Assembly: GCA_035934555.1 (NCBI GenBank)
Contig: DASYXT010000053.1
Span: forward strand, 22,555-86,554
Origin: DASYXT01 sp035934555
GTDB lineage: Bacteria > Verrucomicrobiota > Verrucomicrobiia > Limisphaerales > UBA8199
Direction: 5' to 3'
Length of the DNA stretch: 64,000 bases
In this document: in pieces, positions 32,806 to 42,472 of the stretch
Numbering within the stretch: position 1 is the stretch's first letter
Layout: every line of letters begins with the position of its first letter
Translations under genes and position numbers: made by a program
Notes under the pieces: model-generated
What the model was told of the DNA's origin: nothing
The model's input: the letters and a program-made list of their open reading frames with translations, nothing else
The model's database searches: none

Positions 32806-35760
32806 TCCATCCAGCCGCAGCAACGGGCGCGGCTGCTTCTGCACGGCTGGGACGGCTGCGCCGCCACGGAACGGCGTAGCGCCACGCGCGCTGCCCAGCA
32901 TCCCCTGGAACTGGCGCTGGATATCCTTCAGCCGGGTTGCGAGGTCCGGGCTGGGTTCCTTGCCCTCGTCAACCCCCCAGGTCCAGAGCGTATCATCAGC
33001 GGTCAGGCCAAAGGCGGTAGCCCCGCCGCTCCAAAGGGCAACCCAGTCGGTTCGTTTGCCAACCCGGTGCCAACTCGGATCCGATACGGTGATAGGCAGG
33101 CCGCCGTAGGCAAAAGCTTTTTCCCATAGCGAGCCATCGTTGCGCAGAACGAAGAGCCTGGGCTGGCCGGTATAGGCGTATGCGACCCTGCCGGGGCTGA
33201 CGTTCGAGGCGTCCAAGCGCCCAACAGCATTTATCGGCACCCCTGGACCGGGAGCGCCGTAAAAAAGGTCCCACAGGTCCCCCGACCGCGACAACAGCAT
33301 CGGGAAAACCCCGGGCGCGACTCCGGCCCAATTGGTTTCGAGGCATATTTGCGTGGGAGCAGGCAGGCGGAGAGGCGAAGCGGTGCGGGTAGCGAAAAGA
33401 TAGACGCTACCCCAAGCCCAGGCGCTGCCGTCAGTGCGCAAGGCCAGTGTGCCGCTCCAAGTGGCGAAGACGGCAGCCCAATCCTCATTGGTGCCGAGCT
33501 GGATGGGTTCAGGAACAAAAGTGGCAGCAGGTCGGGGCCAGCCTGCGACAGCTACCGTTGCCGAGCCGCCAGGCAAGGCAGCGGCGGGGATGCCGAGCTG
33601 GCCCATAAAATTCTCTCCCCACGCCCACAGCGTCCCATCGCGGCGCAAAGCAACCGAATGGCTGCGCGAGCCGGCAATGGCTGCCCAGTCATGGTTCGTC
33701 CCCACCTGCCGAAGACCCCCGCCCCCGAAGCGGACGCCGCATTCCCAGAGCGTGCCGTCCGCCTGGCGCGCCAGGGTGTGGCTTGGGGCCGCGACCGCCT
33801 CGACCCAATCCCGGTTGGTGCCCAGTTGGCAGGGCACCGCGGCGCGCTCAGGCCCTCCCGCCAATCCCCAACGCCAGAGTGAACCGTCCGGAAGAATGAA
33901 CAGCGCTCCGCCAATCCCGGCGAACACGCGCATCGGGCCGTTGGTATGGGTGAGCGACACCAGGAGTGGCGGCGGGTCATGGGAGCTTGGCCGCAGCCAC
34001 AGGAACAAGCTCGCAATGACGAGCAATGCCAGGCCGCCCGAGAGCAACCTGGCGGGATGGAACACCCATCGGCGCAGCGAGCCGGCTGGAGCCGGTCGCG
34101 GGCTCGCTTGCCGAGGTTGTTCAGCCGGCCTGGCCGGGAGCACGGCTCGGACGTGCGGGAAGTCGAACCGCCGCAGCGCCGATTGCCGGAAGCGATAATG
34201 CAATTGCCTCCAGGCCAGCAATGAGAAAACCAGGTCCGCAGCCAAACCCAACCCAGCCCAGAGCGCGAGGCGAAACTGCCAGCTCGGATTCCAGTCTCCG
34301 CCTCGGGTCAGCCAAACCCAGGTCTGGCCACCAGCCAACACGGCCCCGAATCCCAGCCAGGGCAGGACGAGCAACCGCAGCAGCGTGCCGATCGTGGCGT
34401 TATTATGACTGCGGGCCAGGAGGGCCCGCGACATGCCCACCCATGCCAAGGCCACCAAGTCAGCCACCAACATTGCCATGCCAGCCACCCAGGCCGGCCC
34501 CGGGAGAACATCGCGCGACGGAAGAATCCATACCTCCAGCAGGAAGATTTCCAGCGCCAATGTCACCAGCAGCGGTTTGAGAAATTGCCGGCGCAGAGCC
34601 AGCCATTGACCGTGGACAATGCCCTGCGGCGTGAGCGAGGTTGAAAGCAGCAATTCAAGGCCGCCGGTCGCTTTGTCTTCGGCAAGCTGCTGGCCGGCTT
34701 CGATGGTCACCCAGACCTTCAACGCGCCGTTGAGCAGCAGGGCGGTGAGGACGGCCACAACCGGGTCCAGCCAAAGCCGCCCCGAGGCCAGCCATCCGAT
34801 ACACCACCATCCGGCCAGGCAGCCCATAAATGTCCACACATGCACCGGCTTGCGCCGCGCACGCGCTGCCAGCCAGTAAAACGCATTCACGTCCAGCAAC
34901 CGTGCGCGGAATGGGCCTTGCCCGGCAGGGCTGCCATAATTCCACGCACGCCAGAACTGGCGCCAGCGCCTCTTAGGTGCGGGCGCGGCCGCATGGTCCT
35001 GCCAGGAACGGGGAACGATGAGGCTCGCCAGCCAAATCAGCAGGCCGCTCAAGCCCAACGTCAACCCGACCGAACCCCAGAATTGCGTGGGCGCGGCTTG
35101 GTAATGCACATCGGAGCAGAGGTAAAACGCGTAAGGCGGACAAGGCAACAGCAACTGGGGAATGACCAGCCTGGCGGGGGTGAAGTTTTCCACCAGGCCC
35201 ATGCACGCAGGCGGTCCGCCGACAAAGAGCAGCAGCAGCAGGAAGTTGGCTGCCATCGCCTGTTTGAAATCGCGCGCCAGGGCCGAGCCGAGCATCCCCA
35301 CCGCCAGCGAAAACAGGAAGGTGTTGACCAGCACCAGCACCATCCGCCAGAGCTCGGCGTTGGTGATTCCCCCCAGAAGCATCGGCAACGCCAGGATCGG
35401 AAAGACGGCCAGCAGCCCGTAAAAACCGTTGAGTGAGCTGGCGACGAGCTTGCCCAGCACGACATCGTGGCCCTTCAAATCCGTCAGGAACAGCAGGCCC
35501 AGCGTGCCCTCACGCCGCTCCTGGCTGAGGCAATCGGCGGTCGAGCGCCGCCCATACGCCAGCCCGTAGAGCAGCAACAGCCCCGCCAGCCACTCGAAGA
35601 TGGTCCGGCCCATGAGTGACGCCGGCATGCCGAGGGTGATGAAAAAAATCAGCGCGGCAATGGTCAACCCGACCAACGCGAGGGCCAGCCTAACCCAATA
35701 GGTGCCCGGGCGTCGGGAGGCGACGCGCAACTCGCGCTCAACAATGGGCAGGACACTCAT
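32800..35760 (-). CDS. ABC-2-type permease fused to RCC1-like beta-propeller repeats
   Basis: 986 residues from the ATG at 35760 (MSVLPIVERELRVASRRPG). Residues 1 to about 555 contain some twelve hydrophobic helices in two blocks with the ABC-2 permease signature 'SQERREGTLGLLFLTDLKG' and, in the second block, LAEDKATGGLELLLSTSL at the same place. A further helix lies at about 570-590 (LLSGGLALLVIASLFLWL). Residues about 600-925 hold RCC1-type repeats (HSVALRRDGTLWAWGENFMG, then GTLALRTDGSAWAWG). The two N-terminal blocks suggest a duplicated exporter permease; no ATPase gene is adjacent. The fusion is unusual and its role unknown. Confidence 0.8.
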   Translation of the reverse strand: MSVLPIVERELRVASRRPGTYWVRLALALVGLTIAALIFFITLGMPASLMGRTIFEWLAGLLLLYGLAYGRRSTADCLSQERREGTLGLLFLTDLKGHDVVLGKLVASSLNGFYGLLAVFPILALPMLLGGITNAELWRMVLVLVNTFLFSLAVGMLGSALARDFKQAMAANFLLLLLFVGGPPACMGLVENFTPARLVIPQLLLPCPPYAFYLCSDVHYQAAPTQFWGSVGLTLGLSGLLIWLASLIVPRSWQDHAAAPAPKRRWRQFWRAWNYGSPAGQGPFRARLLDVNAFYWLAARARRKPVHVWTFMGCLAGWWCIGWLASGRLWLDPVVAVLTALLLNGALKVWVTIEAGQQLAEDKATGGLELLLSTSLTPQGIVHGQWLALRRQFLKPLLVTLALEIFLLEVWILPSRDVLPGPAWVAGMAMLVADLVALAWVGMSRALLARSHNNATIGTLLRLLVLPWLGFGAVLAGGQTWVWLTRGGDWNPSWQFRLALWAGLGLAADLVFSLLAWRQLHYRFRQSALRRFDFPHVRAVLPARPAEQPRQASPRPAPAGSLRRWVFHPARLLSGGLALLVIASLFLWLRPSSHDPPPLLVSLTHTNGPMRVFAGIGGALFILPDGSLWRWGLAGGPERAAVPCQLGTNRDWVEAVAAPSHTLARQADGTLWECGVRFGGGGLRQVGTNHDWAAIAGSRSHSVALRRDGTLWAWGENFMGQLGIPAAALPGGSATVAVAGWPRPAATFVPEPIQLGTNEDWAAVFATWSGTLALRTDGSAWAWGSVYLFATRTASPLRLPAPTQICLETNWAGVAPGVFPMLLSRSGDLWDLFYGAPGPGVPINAVGRLDASNVSPGRVAYAYTGQPRLFVLRNDGSLWEKAFAYGGLPITVSDPSWHRVGKRTDWVALWSGGATAFGLTADDTLWTWGVDEGKEPSPDLATRLKDIQRQFQGMLGSARGATPFRGGAAVPAVQKQPRPLLRLDGP

Positions 35761-35821
35761 CGCGGTGCATCCCGGGATGGTCCGGCAACCGGCAGCGCGA
35801 AACAAGGGGAAGTTGCCCGTT

Positions 35822-37606
35822 TCACTCGGTCACGTCCAATCCCACTGAACGCATCAACTCAAGGGCGTTGCTTTTCTGGACGACTCCCGGGCGCAGGAGG
35901 TAATCGAAACTCATCTTGCCGTTGAGGATCTGGTCTTCGAAATGGTAATTGGCGCCGGGCGGCTGGAGCTCTTCGGCGATCTTGGCCAGTGCCAGGTCGT
36001 GCGTGGTGAGCAAGCCCAACGCGCCGCGTTGCACCAGAGCCCGCGCGACGCATCCGGCCCCGATCCGGCGATCATGGGAATTGGTGCCGCCCAGGATTTC
36101 ATCGAGCAAGAACACCAGCGTCGTTCCCTGGCCCGCAAGCTTCACGATTTGGCCCAGCCGGGTGATTTCCGCATAGAAACGAGAGGTTCCTTCCTGAATG
36201 GAATCCACCGTGCGAATGGAGGCGCCGATGCGGAAAGGGGTCATGTAAAACCTGCGCGCACGGACCGGCCCCCCCGCGAGCGCCAAGGCCAGATTGACAC
36301 CAATGGTGCGCAGGTAAGTACTTTTGCCGGACATGTTGGAGCCGCTGACCACGATGAGCGGGCAGTCCGGGCCAAGCGAGACATCATTGGCAACGCATTT
36401 GGTTTCGGCCATCAGCGGATGCTTCAGGCCTTCGGCCTGGATTTGCGCGGGAGCCGAGGCGGGCAGGAATTCCGGAAAAGGGTCCGCCGGATGCTCGAAG
36501 GCGTAACCAGCCAAGGACGAGAGCGCCTCGATTTCACCCAAACGGCGAAGGGAGGGCTCGACCATTGAGCCGAAGCGTGCCCGCCAGGCTTCGACGGCGA
36601 AGGCGACTTGAGTTTGCAACAGAAACCAACCGCCGATGGCCGCAAGTACCGGGTTATCGCGTGAAGCGATCCAGGAATATAAGGTCGCCAGGCGTTGGAT
36701 TGCCTGAGAAGCGGAAAGGCCCGGGCTTTGGCAATCTGCGTCCATGCGCCGCAGACGTTCGCTCTTGAAATTCTCTGTTTCCAGGCAATCAAAGACGTCG
36801 GCCAGCCATTTCAAATCATGCTGAACTACACCCACCGTGCGGGTGACGTTCTGAACACGGCGCTTATAGAGCTGGGCCAGGGAATATTCGACGGCAAGTG
36901 CGGCCAGGCACCATGGCCATTGGCCGGCGATGAGCAAAGCCAAGCTCAGCCACGGCAGGCAAAATGCGAGCACGCGCACGGCATTGGAGTTCAGGACACG
37001 CGGCTGGTGAGCCCATGAGATCAAGGATTCAGTAGGAATCCACGCCTGCGCCTCAGCGGCGAGAAATCCCAACCGTTCGCGCAAATCCACTTTCGGACGC
37101 AATTCCCTGATGGCCTCCTGCCGCGCGAGGATTTCCGTGGGCGCGGCGGGTTCCAGCAACCAGCCGGCCAAGGTGGTCCGGCCAATTTGTGTATGGGCGG
37201 CATTCACCAACTCGAACAAGGAACCGACGCCAAAGATGTCCAGGTCCGCGGCATAGGGATGGTGTGGATCGAGGAATTCCGTTCCGGGGGACCCTTTGCC
37301 TGACCAGGTTCCGTCCAGGCGCTCGAGACCTGATTGATAGAACCGAATGCCGCGTCGAGCTGCGCTCCTGGCCTCTTCGATGCGGATATGCCAGATCCCG
37401 GTCAGCAGCAATCCGAGCAAGAGGGTTATCAGGACGACGCCCCAGGAAACTTGAGTGCGGCAGAGTAGTGCCGCGAACGCCAACAAGCCGACGAGAAACA
37501 AAAACCGCAAATTACCCATCCGCGAATGGGAGCGCTCGAAGGTCTCCGCGCGCCTGGACCAGCCCGACAACCGCGACTGGTATTCTAATCTTGGATCCAC
37601 AGTCAT
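35822..37606 (-). CDS. Membrane-anchored MutS-family ATPase
   Basis: 594 residues from the ATG at 37606; the in-frame start at 37822 adds 72 Arg/Ser/Pro-rich residues. Two N-terminal transmembrane helices (about 33-49 and 55-72), two more hydrophobic segments at 212-240, then the MutS core and ATPase domain: Walker A GSNMSGKST (422-430), Walker B LVFLLDE (497-503), TTHDLAL at 534-540. There is no mismatch-recognition domain I. This short MutS-like type with transmembrane segments occurs in several phyla; its substrate is not established. It lies 61 bases upstream of the permease-RCC1 gene on the same strand. Confidence 0.85.
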   Translation of the reverse strand: MTVDPRLEYQSRLSGWSRRAETFERSHSRMGNLRFLFLVGLLAFAALLCRTQVSWGVVLITLLLGLLLTGIWHIRIEEARSAARRGIRFYQSGLERLDGTWSGKGSPGTEFLDPHHPYAADLDIFGVGSLFELVNAAHTQIGRTTLAGWLLEPAAPTEILARQEAIRELRPKVDLRERLGFLAAEAQAWIPTESLISWAHQPRVLNSNAVRVLAFCLPWLSLALLIAGQWPWCLAALAVEYSLAQLYKRRVQNVTRTVGVVQHDLKWLADVFDCLETENFKSERLRRMDADCQSPGLSASQAIQRLATLYSWIASRDNPVLAAIGGWFLLQTQVAFAVEAWRARFGSMVEPSLRRLGEIEALSSLAGYAFEHPADPFPEFLPASAPAQIQAEGLKHPLMAETKCVANDVSLGPDCPLIVVSGSNMSGKSTYLRTIGVNLALALAGGPVRARRFYMTPFRIGASIRTVDSIQEGTSRFYAEITRLGQIVKLAGQGTTLVFLLDEILGGTNSHDRRIGAGCVARALVQRGALGLLTTHDLALAKIAEELQPPGANYHFEDQILNGKMSFDYLLRPGVVQKSNALELMRSVGLDVTE

Positions 37607-37852
37607 GTCACAGGAAGTTCGCGGATTTTCCAGGAGTAACGCCCGCCGCAGCGCAGAGGTTGGCAACGTTATGGGAACTGAGCAAGCACGATGGAAAGTT
37701 TGGGGAACCGGCAGGCTGGGCTCGCGGTGCACGGGGACGTTTTGCGGATGGAGGAGAGAGGGCGACGGGCTTCTGCCGATATTCCCTCGAAAGCGAAAAG
37801 AGCTGCGAAATGGCTTTGCCAAGCGCCTGCGCCGTGCGGCAGAGTCGGACGG

Positions 37853-40800
37853 ATGAGTTTCAATGAGCTAACGGAATCATTTCTGGCGAAGATAGCCGGT
37901 TGGGAGGCGATCAAGAGCGCGCGGGCATTGGTGGCCGGTGGGAAGGTCCTCAGCTCAAACTGGACCCCGCCTCTGCTCAAGGGGGTCGTTTCGGAAGGGG
38001 CAACCTCGTATCGCTCCGGCCTGGTCATCAAGGACACCGTCAATATTGATAACCTGTGCTCGTGCCGCGCTTCCCGTGAGTCGGGCATGATCTGCCCCCA
38101 CTCGGTCGCGGTGGGGCTGCATCACTTGCAACGCGAAAAGCATGTCTCGCCGGGCCTGGCGACGGCCGGGCCGGCGCGTCCCGGCGTGTCCCGAACCATT
38201 GTCGAACCGGCGGCTGGGCCGCGGTTGCGTCGGGCGGGGCCAGGGGAAGCGGGCGAACCGGTGGAGATCTCGGTGATCCTTCCGCCGACGCTGGCCACAT
38301 CCATCGAACGCGGAAAGGTGATGGTGACCTTCGAAGGGCGGTGGAGTGGCGGCCGCGTGCCGTTGAGCATCTTGCCGATGACAAAACCATTCCGGCTTTC
38401 GGCTGAAGACACGCGATTGCTCGACGCGGCGGAAGAACTTGCCGGCGGTGAGACCCCGGGCGGGCTGATGTTGTCCATGCCGGAATTGACGCGTTTGCTG
38501 GAGGCGCTGAGGGGACATCCGCGCGTGGCATTGGGACGGGGGCAACCGCTCATGGTGTCCACCTCTGCGTGGCGGGTGCCGATTCAAGCGACGCTGGAAA
38601 CGTCGGGCGAAATCCGGTTGAACCTGCTGCCGGAAATGGAACACCCGGTGCTGATCGCGGGGGCATCGCTGTGGGCCTTGCGCGGCGCGGTGCTCGAGCC
38701 GGTTGGGTTGCCGGCGCAATGGCGTGAATTGTTTGTTGGACCGATGAAATTGTCGCGGCAGCGCGTACCGCTATTTCTGAGCCAGGAACTCGGAGTGCTC
38801 GAGGCCGAATGCGACGTGGACGCGAACTTTGTCCTCGAAGAATTCACTCTGGAACCACAACCGCCGCGCTTTATTCTGGCGCTTAACGGGGGCCTGGCGC
38901 AGTTGCAGGGGCAACTGCAGTGCGCCTACGGGGCGCGGATCATGACCCTGGGCGTGAGTGCCAAAGACGAGACGCTGTGGCTGCCGGACCCGAAAAGCAC
39001 CACGCGCTATTCGACTCGAGATTTCGCCGCCGAACTGGGAGCGACGGAGCGGATGCGCCGGGCAGGGTTTACCGGCCCGGATGCCCAGGGCCGCTGGAAT
39101 TTGCACGGTGAGAATCGGGTCGTGAATTTTTTTGCGCGCGAGTATCCCCGTTGGCAAAAGGAGTGGCAGGTGACGCTCGAAGAGCGGTTGCACCGCAGCA
39201 CGGCCAAAAACTTCGAACGCCTCGAGCCGCGCTTGCAGATCACCTCGTCGGGTGAACGGTGGTTCGACGTCGAGCTATCACTGGCTTCGGCCGACGGCGA
39301 AAAGTTTTCGGCGGCGGACATCCAGCGTTTGATTTTGTCCGGCTCCGGCCACACGCGCTTGAAGAACGGCCGGCTGGCTTTGATCGACACGGCGGCCCTG
39401 GAGGAGTTCAATGAGGTGCTGCGCGATTGCGCGCCGCGGCAGCACGAGAAGGGTTACCGCTTTGGCGATGTGCAGGCTGGCTTTCTCGAGGCGACGCTGC
39501 GCCAGCAACCCGGGTGGCAAGTCCAGGCGCCGGCGGCCTGGCGCGAGCGCGCTTCGCGCCAGAGCGGGCAGGCTAAACTGGAGTGCCCGCCGCTCGGTCC
39601 GTTGGAGGACGTGCTGCGCCCGTACCAAAAACAGGGCGTTGCCTGGCTGCAATTCCTGCGCGAAAACCATTTCGGCGGAATCCTGGCCGACGAGATGGGA
39701 CTGGGCAAGACGCTGCAGACGCTGGCGTTCTTGAGCTCGCTAGCCAGGAACGGGCACCTTGCCGGACCGGCGTTGATTGTTTGCCCGACTTCGCTGGTGT
39801 TCAACTGGGTGGCCGAAGCGAAAAAGTTCACGCCGGAATTTAAGATGCTGGCCTTGCACGGTGCCGGCCGGCACGAGTCGTTTGAAGACATTCCCAAGCA
39901 CGATCTGATTATCACCAGTTACGCGCTGATCCGGCGCGATGCCGAGCGATATCAACCGCTTGAATTCGACACGCTGGTGCTCGACGAAGCGCAACACATC
40001 AAGAACCGCCAGACGCAAAACGCGATTGCCGTCAAAGCGGTGCGGGCCAGGCAGCGGCTCGTGCTGACGGGCACCCCGATGGAAAACTCGGTGCTCGATC
40101 TGTGGAGCATTTTCGATTTCCTCATGCCGGGCTACCTCGGCGCGGCGCAGGAGTTCCGCGAGCGTTACGAACAACCGATCACGCGCGACAAGGATCTAGC
40201 CGTCCAGTCGCGGCTGGGGCGCCGGTTGCGTCCGTTCATCCTGCGCCGGCTCAAGCGCGAGGTGGCAAAAGATCTGCCGGCCAAGCTGGAGCAGGTATCG
40301 TTCTGCGAACTGACGGGCGAGCAGCAGGAACTTTACAAACAGTTGCTCACCGTCAGCCGCAATGAAGTGATGGCAGCCGTCGGCGCCAATGGCCTGGCCA
40401 AGAGCCGAATGATCGTCTTGAACGCCTTGCTGCGCTTGCGGCAGATTTGCTGCGACCTCCGCCTGCTGAAAATGGACGGCGCCCAATTCACAGATGAGCA
40501 ATCGGGCAAACTGGAAATGTTTGGGGAACTGCTCGAAGAAGCCATCGACGGCGGGCATCGGGTGCTGGTCTTTAGCCAGTTTGTTTCGATGCTTGCGTTG
40601 CTCAAGGACAAGCTCGCCGCCGACAAAGTGGAGTTCTGCTATCTCGACGGTTCAACCACCAATCGCGGCGCGGTCGTGGAGAAATTCCAGGCGAACGACA
40701 AAATCCCCGTTTTTCTCATCAGCCTCAAGGCGGGTGGGGTCGGGCTGAACCTCACCGGAGCCGACACGGTGATTCATTTCGACCCCTGGTGGAACCCGGC

Positions 40801-41008
40801 GGTGGAAGACCAGGCCACCGACCGCGCGCACCGCATCGGCCAGACACGGGTGGTGACGGCCTACAAGCTGATCACGCGGGGAACGGTGGAGGAAAAAATC
40901 CTGGCGCTGCAGCAACGCAAGCGCGCGGTGATCAAGGCCACCCTCGGCGGGGAGGAATCACTGGTGGAGAATCTGACCTGGGAAGAAATTCAGGGGCTGT
41001 TCGACTGA
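37853..41008 (+). CDS. SNF2-family helicase with SWIM zinc finger
   Basis: 1051 residues from the ATG at 37853; the earlier in-frame start at 37691 adds 54 residues unlike the family. A SWIM finger sits at the N-terminus (Cys69, Cys71, Cys81, His83). A central region without known motifs leads to the SNF2 ATPase: Walker A DEMGLGKT (613-620), DEAQH (711-715), GTPMENS, and the C-terminal helicase lobe with HRIGQT near the end. Bacterial SWIM-SNF2 proteins are DNA translocases thought to act on nucleoprotein complexes, for example RapA-like or restriction-associated functions. It is divergent from the MutS-like gene and ends 4 bases before the convergent nucleotidyltransferase. Confidence 0.95.
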   Translation: MSFNELTESFLAKIAGWEAIKSARALVAGGKVLSSNWTPPLLKGVVSEGATSYRSGLVIKDTVNIDNLCSCRASRESGMICPHSVAVGLHHLQREKHVSPGLATAGPARPGVSRTIVEPAAGPRLRRAGPGEAGEPVEISVILPPTLATSIERGKVMVTFEGRWSGGRVPLSILPMTKPFRLSAEDTRLLDAAEELAGGETPGGLMLSMPELTRLLEALRGHPRVALGRGQPLMVSTSAWRVPIQATLETSGEIRLNLLPEMEHPVLIAGASLWALRGAVLEPVGLPAQWRELFVGPMKLSRQRVPLFLSQELGVLEAECDVDANFVLEEFTLEPQPPRFILALNGGLAQLQGQLQCAYGARIMTLGVSAKDETLWLPDPKSTTRYSTRDFAAELGATERMRRAGFTGPDAQGRWNLHGENRVVNFFAREYPRWQKEWQVTLEERLHRSTAKNFERLEPRLQITSSGERWFDVELSLASADGEKFSAADIQRLILSGSGHTRLKNGRLALIDTAALEEFNEVLRDCAPRQHEKGYRFGDVQAGFLEATLRQQPGWQVQAPAAWRERASRQSGQAKLECPPLGPLEDVLRPYQKQGVAWLQFLRENHFGGILADEMGLGKTLQTLAFLSSLARNGHLAGPALIVCPTSLVFNWVAEAKKFTPEFKMLALHGAGRHESFEDIPKHDLIITSYALIRRDAERYQPLEFDTLVLDEAQHIKNRQTQNAIAVKAVRARQRLVLTGTPMENSVLDLWSIFDFLMPGYLGAAQEFRERYEQPITRDKDLAVQSRLGRRLRPFILRRLKREVAKDLPAKLEQVSFCELTGEQQELYKQLLTVSRNEVMAAVGANGLAKSRMIVLNALLRLRQICCDLRLLKMDGAQFTDEQSGKLEMFGELLEEAIDGGHRVLVFSQFVSMLALLKDKLAADKVEFCYLDGSTTNRGAVVEKFQANDKIPVFLISLKAGGVGLNLTGADTVIHFDPWWNPAVEDQATDRAHRIGQTRVVTAYKLITRGTVEEKILALQQRKRAVIKATLGGEESLVENLTWEEIQGLFD

Positions 41009-41012
41009 CGAC

Positions 41013-42446
41013 TTAATGCGGAGTGCCTGGTGAAGACGCAGGATTTTTGTTCAACCGTTTTCTGGCCCACTTGCGCGCCTCGGATTTGGTTTTGAGTTCG
41101 TCCTGGAGTTGTTTCTCGCGGATTTCGGCCAGGAGCGCACCCATCTCCGGGCCGGGCTTCATTCCCAAGGCGATGAGCTGGTTGCCGCTGAGCAACGGCG
41201 GTTTGAGTTCGGGTTGGAGCGTCAATCGGGCGGCCTCAGCCCGAAGGAAATCATAGACGTCGAGCCGGCCATGCGAGCCAAGGCAGTCCAGCCGGTGCAG
41301 GTCCAGCTCCAAAGGAAATGTAGGACGCAACAAGAGCCGCCGTAGCGTGGATTTCCTCATATTAGGAACATCCTTGAATTGCATATGACAGCGGACGGCA
41401 GCAACGATCTGGTCGATTTGCTTGCGAGGGAACCTGAGCCGTTGGAGGATGGTTCGCGCCATTTCGGCGCCTATCCGCTCATGGCCGTAAAAGTGGATGG
41501 CGTTTCCGGCCGGGTCGCGCGTGGCGGTAACCGGTTTGGCGATGTCGTGCAACAGGACGGCCCAGGGCAGGGCGGGGTCAGCCGAGGCGGGGAGTTGTTT
41601 CAGCATGAGCAACAAATGCTGGAACACATTGCCCTCAGGATGAAACTCGGGTGATTGCTCGCAGGTGACGGTCGCAGCGAGCTCAGGCAGAATTTCCACC
41701 AGCAACCCGCTTTGACGCAGCAGCTCCAAGCCGCGCGCCGCGTGGGGCGGTTGAAACAGTTTGAGCAATTCATCGCGGATCCGTTCGGCGCTAATGCCGC
41801 GAATGCGCGACGCCAATGCCTGCACCGCAGCCATCGTGTCCGGCTCGATGGTGAATTGCAGTTGCGCGGCCAGGCGCACCGCGCGCAGCAAGCGCAAGTG
41901 GTCTTCGCCAAAGCGCTCTGCCGGCAAACCGATGGTGCGGATAACACGCGCCCGCAAATCGGCCTCACCGCCGACCCAATCGTGCAAGCGCGTTGCGACC
42001 GGGTCGTAGAATAATCCGTTGATGGTGAAATCGCGGCGGAGCGCGTCGGCCCGGGGCTCGCCGAAGGTGACGTGGTCGGGGTGGCGGCCATCAAGGTAAT
42101 CGGTCTCCGCCCGAAAAGTGGCGACCTGAAATTGATGGTCCTGCTCGACGACGACCACCACGCCGAACGCGCGACCGACCGGTATCGTGCGCTCGAAGAG
42201 CTTCTCGACTTGCTCCGGCAGCGCGCTCGTCGCGATGTCGTAGTCACCAGGAGGGCGTCCCAACAGGAAATCACGAACGCTGCCGCCAACCCAAAACGCC
42301 TGGAACCCCGCCTGTTGGAGGTGCTGCACGATGGCCCGTGCGCGCATTGCGAGCGCATCTTGCGGGGGCCCGGGAGCGCCCGGTTGCTTGGCCTTGGGTT
42401 TCGAGAGCGCTCGTCGGCGGCCGCTCTTTTTCTGACTTGATTTCAT
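41013..42446 (-). CDS. CCA-adding/poly(A) tRNA nucleotidyltransferase family protein with HD domain
   Basis: 477 residues. The nucleotidyltransferase palm has FWVGGSVRDFLLGR (51-64) and PGDYDIAT (66-73, catalytic Asp68 and Asp70), then RRDFTINGLFYDP (137-149) and 'FGEDHLRLLRAVRLAAQLQF' for the neck. An HD motif LLHDIAKPVTA follows in the middle of the C-terminal half, as in E. coli-type CCA enzymes. The N-terminal 30 residues are a basic extension also seen in poly(A) polymerases of this superfamily. CCA addition is the likelier role, but poly(A) polymerase cannot be excluded by sequence reading. Confidence 0.9.
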   Translation of the reverse strand: MKSSQKKSGRRRALSKPKAKQPGAPGPPQDALAMRARAIVQHLQQAGFQAFWVGGSVRDFLLGRPPGDYDIATSALPEQVEKLFERTIPVGRAFGVVVVVEQDHQFQVATFRAETDYLDGRHPDHVTFGEPRADALRRDFTINGLFYDPVATRLHDWVGGEADLRARVIRTIGLPAERFGEDHLRLLRAVRLAAQLQFTIEPDTMAAVQALASRIRGISAERIRDELLKLFQPPHAARGLELLRQSGLLVEILPELAATVTCEQSPEFHPEGNVFQHLLLMLKQLPASADPALPWAVLLHDIAKPVTATRDPAGNAIHFYGHERIGAEMARTILQRLRFPRKQIDQIVAAVRCHMQFKDVPNMRKSTLRRLLLRPTFPLELDLHRLDCLGSHGRLDVYDFLRAEAARLTLQPELKPPLLSGNQLIALGMKPGPEMGALLAEIREKQLQDELKTKSEARKWARKRLNKNPASSPGTPH

Positions 42447-42472
42447 GGTGCGAGGGCCGCTTTGGCAGCCCG

